From Gigantopelta aegis (Eukaryota; Mollusca; Gastropoda; Neomphalida; Peltospiridae), in NCBI RefSeq assembly GCF_016097555.1, contig NC_054707.1, positions 49,127,711-49,191,710 of the forward strand: DNA of 64,000 nt, read 5' to 3'. The notes under the pieces were generated by a model. It was not told the DNA's origin, did no database searches, and saw only the letters and a list, made by a program, of their open reading frames with translations. Below, piece by piece: positions 35,135 to 47,230 of this stretch (position 1 is its first letter; the number at the start of each line of letters is the position of its first letter). A program made the translations under genes and the position numbers.

Positions 35135-38100
35135 ATAGTGACAAACCAACTGTCTGCAAAAATAAATAAAAATTAAAACTTGGTAACTTTCAACCATATT
35201 TAATTTTTCTCATATGGCCCATCTGAAATATTTACAAATATAAACACAGTAAATTCATCATTGTGCATATACACAGATACTATAGTACCACCCAATGATA
35301 CTGACAAGTGGAAACGGAAAAACAAACACCTATTTTATCTAAGAAGATATGAACAAAACCACACACGGCGTCACTACAACCAGTAAGCATAAAACAAAAA
35401 CGGGCTGAGTAATGAGATTGCACGATCACATGAAATAAAACCTGTATACTGCATAAATTACATAACTTATACCATCAAATATTAAGTACGTACCTTCACA
35501 CATATTCACAATGTGAAGAAAGAAAAAGAAAAAAACCCACTGATCAAATTCACCAATGATTTTTTATACAAATACCTAACATTTGTTTAGTAAATATATT
35601 GTTACATAATTGTTAGTTTCGTTTGAAATAAGGTCATATATAACCAAGAATATAGCCTACTAACTTTATAATATGAAAAATACAACACTCAACGTGCACT
35701 TTAAATAAGGCAGTATAGAAATGGACTAAAACAAACGTGTATGGATAACCATAACAATAAACACTTTTTGAGCTTTGAAAAAAAACTAATCATAAAACTT
35801 TGCAGCTTGTTTATTCGCTACAAAGTGATTATCAACCATTAATTAACTCTCTAATTAAGAGCTCTAAAAACAATTAGATCATAAAATGACTTTAGTCCTT
35901 ATCAAACCCCTTTCATAATACTTTAAATTGCATGAAAATGTTAACTGCATAGTTGTAGCTTTAAATAGTAGTTTATGAGTTATTAAAAATGGTGGAGGGA
36001 ATAAGTATACAGAATACATGTATAGTATGCACATGTAAATAAATATACTCATATTCTAATTTGAACTGATAAACTATGTTATTAAAAATATATTGGAAAA
36101 ACAGGTTTTCTTGGTTTAAAATTTTGTTCCCGTTTTTAAACCAACTTGCAAAACTGTCCCAGCTCAAAAGATTTTTTTAGTTATAACTCACATAAGATGA
36201 AATGCATATATTATACAAGATGTCACCCATACACTTTTAGTTTTTCTATATGATAAAACTGGAAAGTTTAAACATGTACTAAAATCCAATAGTTGTAACA
36301 CAAAACTAAACTCTGACAATCTACAGAATGTATCTCTCACCCGTATAATAAATATCGGTCAGTTTCAATTAAATACATGCCTCGGCAACCCATCTTGAAG
36401 TTAACCTTATAGTTTCAGTAATTTAAGTTACACAACCAAAAGCTTTTCCAAATTAGGGAGTCGAAGACAAAAACTTGTTGTTATGACAATCATCATTAGT
36501 AAATGATACATCCTCAGGATCTTTAAAAAGACGACTAGTATTTTATTCTCATCTTTCAAATCATAAAAAGATCCCACCCACAAATACTGATCACATTACT
36601 AATGCAATTTTTATTACTAAAACTGAAACCAAAACCACAAATATATCCAGTCTTACTGGGTGTAATACAAATGTAATAAAAAGAAGATATTTTATTTAAA
36701 GATGTGTAGCATTTGCACCTGCTACACCTCTCAACATATTTCAACCACTAGTATATTAAAGTGAATTTACATATATAAGTTATTAACTATCTACCTTTCA
36801 GTACATTCTCACCACTGAGACCATATAAATATACACAGTATAAAAACATATACACCATCACTCATTACTGGTACATGGGAAAGTAGTACTGTGGCGCATT
36901 CTATGTCTTCAAACAATAAAAGAACTAAATGAGCATTTGCACAATGAACGTACACAATCCATGAAATCTCTTCAGCTTTGCTGCCTCTATCACAAACATT
37001 TCTGATTATCCAACCATACACAGGGTTCCTACTTTCTTCTGAAAAAAAAAACAAGTCCCTAATTTTTCCCTATTCACCTTCAGTTTTTACAGAATTTAGA
37101 AAGTTGTACATTTGTTCTTTCTTTTATTATTTGCTTTAACAGATTCTCCAATAAAGTGTTATAGTTAATTTATGTAAATAGATTAAGAAATGTAATCAGA
37201 CCTTGCCATCTAATGGTATCAATATGGTAGTATCTTGTTACAGCTCCCCATAATCTAAGTTGGCAGAGCAATTAATCACTCTCCTCAATTCTTTTTATGG
37301 TAAGGTCTGATTAATGTGATCCTTATTCCAATCATAAATTAAAAACAAAATGTTGGACATTGGGTAAATTCAGAAGAAAATTTTCTCTTCCCCCCACCCC
37401 GACTATTCTCATCTTCCCAGACTGGAATATTACTTCCATAATTCTAGATCTTCTCAAGAAAGTTGGAACCCTGTAATAAACTAAATCATTTTATCAAACA
37501 CCAATACCATGAGAAAAGATGAACAATATCTTTGGTATTAATTTTCAATTGATTCCAAACCATAAAACATTGCTTTGTATTTTGATAAACACGGTCGTGT
37601 GAGCTAGCACTCTTTAAGTCTTATAAACTGTATATTTTTAACTGGCTCCATTTTATGATAAACTGGTATGTTATCAACTAATTAGTTCTTTTTTGTCTTC
37701 TTTTTTTTTTTATAGCAAGTTTTGACCATGTACGTCCTTACAAGAGCCAATTAAAAATAAAACATCTGGAACCTTTTGAACCTGATTCCAAAAAACAACC
37801 AGTTTATGAAGGCATCGTTATTCTCAACAAGTTTATAATGTTTTCGTTGATAGAAAGTACTTTATGAACTTGGCAACTGGTTCGGCACTACTGTTGCAGT
37901 GTTAACTGTCTTGTTCCTTGACAAGCTATTACAGTTCCACACCATTGTTTATGATGAAAAATGTGGCCATGTCTCCCCACTGCTGGAAATACTCCGATGA
38001 TGACCCACACCAATTGTATGTGTTGCAGTAAGACTGCAATGGGAATAAAGTAGTTATGAAAATTGCATCCTCAAATAAGCCTACATGACAGTGAGATCGT

Positions 38101-38240
38101 TTGGCACGACACAAAGTTCACAAAGTCAACTTGCAGTTGTGGGGGTGCACACACTGAAGACGGTGAACACAGGCAGTTGAAAGAAACTGATCTCCGAGAG
38201 ACCGTCCACGAGATCCAGTCCACTCTCCAGCTCCTCCCTC

Positions 38241-41200
38241 TCAGTCGTCTTTCATCTTGGACTTGTCTCCGTCGTACTACAACACAGACAGAGAAACAAA
38301 TAGTGAAAGTTAAAATTTGTTTTGTTTAACAACACCACTAGAGCACATTTATTTATTAATCATCGGCTATTGGATGTCAGACATGGTAATTTTGACAATT
38401 TGACAATTTAGAGAGGAAACCTGCTACATTTTTCCATTAGTAGCAAGGGATCGTTTATTTGCACGGTCCCACAGACAGGATAACACATACCACAGCATTT
38501 GATATACCAGTCGTGGTGCACTGGCTGGAATGAGAAATAGCTCAGAAGGCCCCCTGATGGGGACTGATCCAAACCAACTGTGCATCAAGCTAGTGCTTTA
38601 CTAAGAACTGGGTAACGTCCCACCCCCAAATAGTGAATCACAAATATATCTAAATAAACACATGGATGTCATCAGAAACTTTTAAAAAGGATTTGTTCAA
38701 GGTCACGAACTAGTAAATTTTATGCTTGAATTTCTGTTTTCAAAGGAAAAAAAGAAAACAAATTGCCAAAAGGGGAGATCATTTAAACTGCCAAGCACCG
38801 TCTGGTGTTGTGTCTGGAACAGCAGGTCCACGGTTTATCCAAACAAGTTTAATGACAAACCATGGTGGGAATTGTGAACATATTTAAAGAAATAAAAACA
38901 AACAATAAAAGTGCTTGTTCATTTATAAATTAAAAGACAGTTTGAGCTCAGTTAAGACAAAATACAGTAATTTCCAAAACAGGAGCAAGTGCTTTAACTC
39001 TTTGGGGCCGAATCCCCGACCCACGTCGTGATGTTAATTTGCGCGAAATGTCGAGTCCCGCCTGTACGCGTGGTTTACAAGCAGTAGCTATTATCGAATG
39101 CCGACTGGAAGCGTGGCCGATTGTACATGTAAAACGAGACGTCATTGGCTAATATAATTAGAAGTTTTCATTATCAGCTTGTAGAAGATTAATCCAGTGA
39201 CCAATAAAAAGTAGTCTTACAACTGGGTTTGTTCATGCACCTCGTGGCTTTGTTCGGCTTTGAATTTTTTTTTAACAAAATGGACGACGACATATTTCTC
39301 AATTCTGATGATGATAGTATTTTGGAATTTGAAGGTTTCACGAACGATGACACACTCGATTTAAATAACAGTAATTCGGATGTAGACTTAAGTAGCGATA
39401 GTGACGACATACCATTGTCACATTTTCGAAATAGACGGAATATCGGTAGGACTCTTACACTGGCCCTTTGTGCTGGGTAAAAAACGGACATGTAAACAAT
39501 GCAGTACACAAGGCATTCGACGTGAGCCAGCCACAGGCTGTGAACAGTGCAATGTGAACCTGTGTGTTGGATGTTTCAAGCAATACCACAAAGCCAGATT
39601 TCCAGCATTGTTTCAGTGAAAAACTCCAAAATCAATCAGAACTTCCTGACAATTACCAGTAACGTTTATTAAAACTTTTGTTTATTTCTGTTATTTATAG
39701 ACAATTAAACTACTTTTTTACAATTACATCATATAAAATAATATATGTTCTTCGTTAATTGCACATAATTAAATAGCTGACAAAATTTGATGCAGATTTG
39801 TTTATTGATTAAGTTAAAGAGTTATTTTTGCTGCAGTGCATGAAATCTGTGTTTATGCTTTAGGGCACCAGCAGGTAAACACTGCCTAGAGCTGGAATTC
39901 AAAATGGCCACGAGGCCTCAAAGAGTTAACAGAACCAATAAACAGCTATGTGCCCACGCTTTATTTGAGCTAGGAAGCTATTTAATGGCTCATCAATTAG
40001 AGAAAAATTCTGATTACAAACACCTACCGTTGCCAGCTGTCTGCCAATGTTTCCCATGGTAACACCTCCGGAGAAGAAAATACAAGGAAGCCATGATCGC
40101 ACAAACAGGAAGTCTGGTTCTGTATACCTTTTAGCAAAAAATAATAATCATATAATACAAGACTTCTACAAGTAATAAATACTGTAACATTTCAAACATT
40201 TCAACATTTTTAAAAATTATCAATGACTTAAATTTAAAAAAAATATTTTCTGCTTATGGAAGTAGAAACAGAAAAAATTATAAAAGTCACAATTGTATTT
40301 TATATATTTTCTTTCTTTAGCAGTTTTGGGTTTGTGTAAATAAAAAAAAAAGTGATTAACGTTCTCAACTGTTTGCCAAATTGTTTTATTATAGTAATGT
40401 TCCATATATATGCTAATGGTATTTTCAATTCTGCCCGAGCATTCAACAGAGATGAAAATGACTGGAGAATAAATGTAGAAGACTATGCAGAGTCAAGATT
40501 ATTAAACAGTTTTGAGTACTGGTAACTATAGTCTGCTCAACAGGGAACAACCTTTTTTCATACTATGGAATTTACTTCAAGTTATTTATTTCTGAGCCGG
40601 TTGTTTTGTAACTTGCACACAAAACAATAGTATTGTTTTGTTATTTCTAAAACACTTTTACTTTTCTTCTTACATCAAACCAATCTGAAATTATTTAAAA
40701 AAAAACACTTTTGTAGAAGGATTGGACTGACTGCAGTAAAGAAAACCTGAATTTCAGACAAACGTAAAACTAAAATATTTTCCCCCCTTTTTCCTCTCTT
40801 TTAGGAATGAGACCAACAAAGTATGGGCATATTTCTGTAACAAAAGTATTAATATAAAACAAAGAACAAACCTATAAACCCCATTGTAAACTAGAAGTTG
40901 TGTGACAAATGTTGCCAAAACTGCGATTCCTACACCGAGGCCGAATCCACTGCGAGATCTGTCGAAGAGCCACCACAGACCAATGGACATTGCCGCTAAT
41001 GAGAGCGACAGCTGCATGTTATTAGCAAAGTCTATTTTGGCACTGGCGTGGTTGATTCCCACGAACACCGCAACACACCGCATCACTCCCGACCACTCCC
41101 TCTTGTAGTAATGAGCCTCACCCAGCGTACGATCAAGATACGGGTAGAGCAAGCCAATAATTGCTGAAAACAAGAATCAATATATATTTTAATACACATT

Positions 41201-44200
41201 TTACACGTCTAATTAGTCACTGCCAAGAGCAAAAATCAAGGTGAACTAAAGATCACTCTTCTTAAATAATTGCTAGGAGAGCAATCACATGAAGCTTCCA
41301 ATGAAATTAATTATAAATTAAATTGCATGGTGATCAAGTTCGCAGTTTTCCTAAAATGTTGCTGGGAAGTGGGAGTGATAACTTGTCTTGGCGAAGACTT
41401 ATTACACATTTCATTTTGAGTTTCACAGGGCTCAAAGTAAGTGTAGTTGCCATAGCCGCAATGTGAATTGCTGTAATTCAGGGGCTTTACTGACGAGTTT
41501 TTTGTCATTAGATAAAAATTACTGTTGTCTGTGGAAGGTATTGTTTTTTCTCTTCCTGATTTTGGTAAATTTCCATTACGATTTTAACATGCATTGTTTT
41601 CATATTTTTTCTAAAGTTTCCAAATAGTGGAAGTCTAAATTCAATCAAACTGAAATTTTTATGTATATGGATTTATTAATTTTTTTCAACAGGCAGCAAG
41701 GGATCTTTTATTTGCGCTTCCCACAGGCAGGATAGCACAAACCATGGCCTTTGTTGAACCAGTTATGGATCACTGGTCGGTGCAAGTGGTTTACACCTAC
41801 CCATTGAGCCTTGCGGAGCACTCACTCAGGGTTTGGAGTCGGTATCTCGATTAAAAATCCCATGCCTCGACTGGGATCCGAACCCAGTACCTACCAGCCT
41901 GTAGACCGATGGCCTGCCACGACGCCACCGAGGCCGGTATATATGGATTTAGGGTCTGTTCAACAACTTAACAATTATGTAAGACTTTGGTGGAAGTATT
42001 ATGGAATGCATTATTTAAAACTTATTTTTGTCAATATGTGCAAGCTTTAAGCATGAATTAAACATTCGTTCTTGCAATTTTCAAAGGAATACATACATAT
42101 AATTAGAGAGGAAACCCACTTCACCACTCAATGGGCTACTCTCTGTGATTAGCACCAAGCGATTTTTCTTATAAACATTATTCCACAGACTAAGGGAATC
42201 TATCACTGTTGTATAGATAAAGCAATCACTGTATCTATAATCTCACAACAGTGATCGATTCTTTTACTTGCCCACTTAATTACAACAAAACATTACTAAA
42301 CTAAGTTTAAGGTTTGTACAACACTAACAACTGCCAGTAGTAGGGGAGTATAGTAGGTGGTTACAGGTGCCTCGTAACATGTCAGTAACTATAAAACCCA
42401 CAGCTTTAGCTGATGGGAAATCACAGGCTAGTTGCATGGATAGCAACAAGAGACAAGGATCTGGGATGTGGAGGTGGACAGCAAAGGAAGTTGAACGATA
42501 GGAGTTGCCATACAAACTTATTTAATGATATGCGCAAAAATATCTTGTCCAAATTACCGTATTGTTCCTATTTGTAGCTCCCCCTCTAATATAAGCGCCC
42601 CCTATGATCACGAGAAATGTATCATGAAACGGTACCTGTAAAATAGTAAAACTGGCTTACCTGACTGCCGACTTGCAATGATTATAATCGGTAAACAAAT
42701 AAAATCCAAACAGGTGAAGCACTACGACACTAGTATGGGCGAACAGTATGTCACACATGTCGTTTATCAAATGTATGTCGCTGTTATCTCCACGCAGAAT
42801 GAACGCACGACACTCCGTTAACGCTGTTCAAAACCGGAAGTACAAACATACCGGTAGGTATTTACACCGACACCGTAACACCGTTTAAAAAACGGGTAAA
42901 TGATAACTAACTAAACTGCAAACTGGAGTCAAATATCAACAATTTAACTTTAACTAAACTTAAAACTGGAGTCAAATGACAATAATTTGTGTATACAGTG
43001 ACAATCGAAACGTGTCAGTTACAAACTACCGGTCAGAGCTATCGTAGTCTGTGCTGTCTGACTGATGATCCTCGTCGTCTGTGGAATCTCTGTGGAATAC
43101 ACTCCGTAGGCCCTATATGCCTACGTGCACAGTACCATGTATTTCGATAAATCAGCCGACGATGTACGGTACGCTACATCATTTCAACAAGAAAACGTCA
43201 CTGGTAGAGTGACTCGGCAGAAAAGCTTTTGAAGTCTCAGCAAGCCAGACGCATTGACAGTTTGATACGAGGATTTTTCACACGTATTACGAAACGTGTT
43301 CTAGTACTCTAATTAGCGCGCCCCGTTTGTGTTTTGCATCGCGCCCGGGCGCTACAAATAGGAACAATACGGTATGTGACAACATAAAAATGTAATGACT
43401 ATAAATAAAAAGTTGAAAATATTAATTTGCTAAAATATCTTTAAAATATTGATTAAATGCAGAATATAGCAAATTGACAAATAAATAATTTAACAAAATT
43501 CTGAGAAAAAAAGATGAGTTATGGTGTGAATTGTCATAATTATAGGATATTAAGCGAGCTTCCATTTTGTATGATGTTTAAATGTTCCAAGTAAACTGAT
43601 TTTCAATTATTACGAGCTTTAGTGAGTGACAATGAAAATTATTTCATGAGGGACATAAACATGATACGAAAGGGTAGCAAGTTTAATATCTTATTTATTA
43701 CCCATAATGGATTTCATTTATATCACTCAACTCGTTTGGTTCATGTTCCTGTAAGGTTATAGTGCACCAATTGACGAGTCGGTTCATGACGTCGAAGTGT
43801 TACATCCCACTTGGCATTCTAGTAGGATGTATCACTTTGATATGTACCACTTTGAGATATTTTTAACCATACAGGAAATAAAACATTTTATGATGTCGGG
43901 CATATTTAAAAATCATGCAGTCCCATGCAAAAGCTGGCTATTCTGTCCCGTGGGCAAGAAACAATAGTACATACCACAACCTTCGTTATGTACCAACTGT
44001 AGAGCACTGCCTGGAAGGCGTTATAGCCCAGTGGTCCCACCGACTAGACTGACTTCACATCAGGCAAGCACTTCACCACAGGGCTTTGTCCCACCCATAC
44101 TTAGAAAATGTATGGCATGGACACTCATGAAAATGTTAATAATTACAAACAGCTCCTTATGCACAAAAATTGAACTGAACTGCTTATTTTAAAACAAAAT

Positions 44201-44441
44201 CTACCAATATGCTGCTGAAATTAAATCATGTACATTACATGGAACCGAGTAAAAACTAACCTGCTGCAGTGCCACAGCTTGGAGCCACCCACCAGGCTGA
44301 CGAGAAGAGACTGGCCAGCACCTCTGGAGGGAACACTGTAACCTGGCGTTGTACTTGTAGAAGGTTTAAAACCAGGGCGAAGAAAACACCCACAGTGAAC
44401 AGCACAGCTCCTCGCATCACTAAACTCGAAGAGGAGGCCAT
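38241..44441 (-). CDS. INSIG: Insulin-induced gene protein (INSIG), 4 coding exons, 202 aa
   Basis: Minus-strand exons 44441-44261, 41163-40872, 40127-40028 and 38276-38241 (609 nt, all junctions in frame). INSIG is a multi-span ER membrane protein that, with sterol, holds SCAP/SREBP in the ER and targets HMG-CoA reductase for degradation. Family hallmarks are [20 protein letters not shown]-like [19 protein letters not shown] and [19 protein letters not shown], then [13 protein letters not shown]. Asp128 in FDRSRSG matches the Asp that vertebrate work finds essential for SCAP binding. The start [15 protein letters not shown] is short, closer to INSIG2 (225 aa in human) than to INSIG1. The C-terminus KMKDD is a KxKxx ER-retrieval motif. 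Introns hold SINEs, a piggyBac derivative and MITEs. Identification is firm; the 1 versus 2 paralogue name does not apply with confidence. Confidence 0.96.
38310..38627 (-). repeat. SINE, type A, full-length-like, minus strand
   Basis: The left end TTTTGTTTAACAACACCACT is the complement of tail A. The right end has GATGGGGACTGATCCAAACC and AACTGGGTAACGTCCCACCC. Located in INSIG intron 3. Confidence 0.8.
38994..39929 (+). mobile_element. Internally deleted piggyBac-type transposon with TTAA target duplication
   Basis: TTAA CTCTTTGGGGCC at 38994 and GGCCTCAAAGAG TTAA ending at 39929 are inverted terminal repeats flanked by the TTAA duplication typical of piggyBac. The 936-bp element keeps only the two ends of a transposase gene. 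It lies in INSIG intron 3 with its coding strand opposite to INSIG. Confidence 0.85.
39280..39619 (+). pseudogene. piggyBac transposase remnant: acidic N-terminus joined to Cys-rich C-terminus
   Basis: The reading [20 protein letters not shown] is the acidic N-terminal region common in piggyBac transposases, continuing to [11 protein letters not shown] at about 39450. From about 39475 a different frame gives [33 protein letters not shown] and a stop at 39619. That is the zinc-binding C-terminal domain. The DDD catalytic core (normally about 350 residues or more) is absent, and the two parts are in different frames. It cannot be a working transposase. Confidence 0.82.
40530..40742. mobile_element. 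MITE, TATAGTCAGTCCC family
   Basis: The interior CTTTTTTCATACTATGGAAT and ACATCAAACCAATCTGAAAT matches the copies at 3070 and 18552. The ends CTATAGTCTGCTCAACAGGG and GGATTGGACTGACTGCAG are worn. Located in INSIG intron 2, just downstream of its exon 2 donor on the minus strand. Confidence 0.6.
41690..41940 (-). repeat. SINE, type B, truncated tail, minus strand
   Basis: Matches the minus-strand copy at 2370-2731 from GCAAGGGATCTTTTATTTGC to CGACGCCACCGAGGCCGGTA. It lacks the distal tail. Located in INSIG intron 1. Confidence 0.8.
42557..43372. mobile_element. DNA transposon derivative with CCGTATTGTTCC inverted repeats, TA target
   Basis: CCGTATTGTTCCTATTTGTA at the left and TACAAATAGGAACAATACGG at the right are perfect complements over at least 20 bp, each flanked by TA. 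The 816-bp interior has no long frame. On the minus strand at about 43020-43090 a short stretch reads [20 protein letters not shown] then stop. That resembles the acidic C-terminal tail of pogo-like transposases (inference). Located in INSIG intron 1. Confidence 0.75.
43880..44096 (-). repeat. Diverged SINE, type A, minus strand
   Basis: GTACATACCACAACCTTCGT, TGTAGAGCACTGCCTGGAA and CACATCAGGCAAGCACTTCA match the minus-strand SINE body and head at low identity. Located in INSIG intron 1. Confidence 0.55.
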
Positions 44442-44587
44442 CTTCAGATTTCTTTTTTATAAAAAATAAATAAATAACAATGATAAATGAAGACAATGAT
44501 GAAAAAAATTAATTTCAGATCTATAGTACTTAGTACATCTTTGTATAAATTTATTAGTTTTAAAATACTAGCTCACTAAGCTACAAG

Positions 44588-46068
44588 CTGTGTTCTCGCA
44601 GCTCCATTTAAGTGGGGTGGCCCGCCCTGCTAATATTACATTTTACCACCCTTCTTTCACGTTCTCCGTCCTTTATTTTTCTGCGCCCCTCTTTATTTTC
44701 CAGCACCATACTTTATTTTACAGCACCTATCTCCGCAATTTCCAAATGCACACTTTTTTCTCACACATAAAAACCCCACACAACGATCAGTCTACACACT
44801 GGACACCAAAGGAAACAAGCTGTGTTGTGTACGAAAGAGCAATCGACGAAACATTTACGACAGTTACCTAGTGTTTTCCCTAGCTTGTTTTAGCATGGTG
44901 CAGCATGCACCATGCCTCAATAGTCTAGTACCATCTTGCCTTAATCAGCACCATGCTGCTCTGAGATTAAACAAGCCTTTTTCACTAATTAATTCTAAAA
45001 CTGCCTTTATGAAACACCCAAAAAGGTATTATTAATTAATAAAACATGCCTTTTATATCTTTTGCCATTCATTTATTAAAGCAAGCACATAAATTACATT
45101 AATGTTTATTTCAATTATTTTTTGTGTATTTTTAATGAAAAACAAATGCCCCAAAAGTGTTTGGTCTACCATGCCTTGCCAAATTTCTAGGGAAATCACT
45201 AACTACCGTAACGTAATTTAACAGTATTTTTAACAGCCTCTATTTTGTCCCACACCTGTATCCATTTGTATATTTAATACACACAATAAAAGTTATATTT
45301 TATTTGAGCAATGAAAACATTTTTATTTTTTATGGATTCGGCAATCTCAGAATTAAAACACCCCACTTATTTGGCGCCAAATTTGTCACATGATCAGGAC
45401 AGTCATTTTGTCTTTTGTTTCCACTAACTATCGTCTGATATTTTGTCCTCAATTGCAGATATAACTGGTTGATAATTGGTTGTAACTGATGATTTTTACC
45501 TTCTGTCATTGTTTATTCAGCAGTTCTTTATAAAATATTGTAAACTTTTCATTTTGGGGGGATATCACCGCTTATAAAAACAAAGGAAGTGGTAGTGTTT
45601 ATCATTAAAATCATTTATCTTGGGTGCCAATATATGCACTGCATATATATATTTATAATATCGAAATTACTTTTTATCAGCTGGTGATATTTTATCACAG
45701 CGATCGATTCATTCGATGAAGATGGAAATAACAAAAAATGTATCCGACATTAGGGGATCACTTTACAAACGTCGTATATCTTAAATTTTTTATTAAAATA
45801 ATAATATTAAAACTTTGATCGGTTCAGCAAAACCGGAATTGCCCATGAATGTCAGACCGATAACATCTTCAGTTCAATTAAAAGACGAGTCTGCTTGTAT
45901 TGCGCATAAACCTATTTGCACTTTTTTTGTAGGCAAAATAAGGAGTATGTCTTTCCATAAAGTCTACCAACACACAACAATATGGTAACCAAGCTCCCCA
46001 TACCTTTTTTTTTTGAAGGGTGTGGTGCAGCGCAGCCGCCCTCAAATTTTCACCCAGCAAGAACACTG
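44588..46068 (-). mobile_element. Non-autonomous DNA transposon-like repeat, second copy of the 22923-23929 family
   Basis: On the minus strand it starts CAGTGTTCTTGCTGGGTGAA at 46068. The far end at 44588 (CTGTGTTCTCGCAGCTCC, then TTTAAGTGGGGTGGC) looks like a worn inverted copy of it. Interior matches to 22923-23929 run over most of the length, interrupted by a nested insert at 44869-45201. No transposase is seen. It lies in the 5' UTR intron of INSIG. Boundaries are approximate. Confidence 0.55.
44869..45201. mobile_element. Nested MITE, TAGTGTTTTCCCTAG ends
   Basis: TAGTGTTTTCCCTAG at the left and CTAGGGAAATCACTA at the right are inverted repeats. Comparison with the copy at 22923 shows that the surrounding repeat is continuous without this block. 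The ends resemble hAT-type TIRs (inference). Confidence 0.65.
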
Positions 46069-46149
46069 AACAAGGTTAAGCATATGTGACTAGCCCAATG
46101 GCAATGCATGTTAAATATAATGCAAGTTGAAGTGCAAGAATTTTTTCTG

Positions 46150-46640
46150 TCAACTACCCCCAATTACTCGCCATTCGAGAGCTAGATGGACATTTGGACG
46201 GTTATGATTGCTTTCTCAGCCAGAGATATCTCTATAACGAAAACACAGAATGGCTGCCTACCACACAGTAGGCAAAGATTCAGCTCTAATGTACAAGAAC
46301 AATCTTAGGTTTTACGCTAAATACCTTTACATTGATGAAGAAACCCGTCAGCACATATCTATTTGACCAGAACATTATTGAAATGGGGTGCTGTCGGATT
46401 TCTTCCTATAGTGTGTATTAGTGGTTACTATGTGAAACATTTTTATCAGCAAACTAAAAAATTATCAATGTAAAGGTATTTAGCATCAAACCTTGGATTA
46501 TTGTTATATTAGAGCAGGAATCTTTGTCTATAATGCAGTCATTTTCGCTATGGACTCGTAGAGATCATAACTGTCCAAATGTCCTAGCTCTTGAATGGCA
46601 GAGTACCTGGCTATCTGTCAACTGCATAGGGCAACACTTT
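46150..46640. repeat. Fold-back repeat, GTAGGCAAAGATTC family
   Basis: The left arm (46150-46330: GAGCTAGATGGACATTTGG, TAGGCAAAGATTCAGCTCTA) is the complement of the right arm (46480-46630: AGAGCAGGAATCTTTGTCTA, AACTGTCCAAATGTCCTAGC). Single-arm relatives are at 32930-33170 and 47830-48200. No coding potential. Confidence 0.65.
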
Positions 46641-47164
46641 TGCTCATTAAAATTAAAAATAGATGTTTTACATTTAGGTTGTTTATTTTTAACTGAATTG
46701 ATCAGAATACATTCAATTAGACGTATAGTAGTGACAAAATGAAGAAAGTTCCTAATACATGCACTGTACTCCAGTTTATTGTTAACACTAACATAATTTA
46801 CGGCAATAGCCTACTGAATAGTTTTGCCCGTACAAAATTGAAAATGGGAAAGATACTTTTGGTTTATGGAACTAATACTATTCATTAAAACATGAGATGA
46901 GTAACCGTTTTGCTGTGTAGAAAACTGCATGTATTCAATTATAATAACTTTAGTAACTTATTTTCAATTTACTACATGGTTTCACCTACAGTAAGAGAAA
47001 TATTATACCTAATGACGACTTGAAATATTTTGGCTGGTTATCAACATCAGCTGATGTCAGTAACTAAAAAGATAAGCCTAAAATCATAAAACAATTGATA
47101 CTTTCTTAGCCTACAGTCTAAATATATCAACAGTGATGAGAGACTGAAAATACTAAACACTCAC

Positions 47165-47230
47165 CTGTAGCTACGGGGAATGATCTGAAAGTGGAAGACA
47201 ATATATTTACAATATTCAATCTGTCGATAT
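47165..47230 (-). other. Probable 5' non-coding exon of INSIG
   Basis: On the minus strand the sequence CCCCGTAGCTACAG|gtgagtg has a strong donor at 47165/47164 pointing toward the INSIG ATG exon. It sits about 2.7 kb upstream of the ATG and faces CCDC93. The right (TSS) end is a guess. Only a transcript could confirm it. Confidence 0.4.

Larger units (their letters stand above)
31295..38240. other. Convergent intergenic region with probable 3' UTRs
   Basis: No exon is visible. On the left lies the 54-bp minisatellite, then a SINE C copy and fold-back repeats (about 32720-32890 and 32930-33170). A 34580-35134 inverted-repeat element follows. From about 35140 the DNA is AT-rich and low in repeats; it probably includes a long 3' UTR of INSIG, since INSIG is read leftward and ends at 38241. 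Possible plus-strand poly-A signals for the VWA gene include AATAAA at about 32417 and 34045. The real ends cannot be fixed by eye. Confidence 0.5.
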
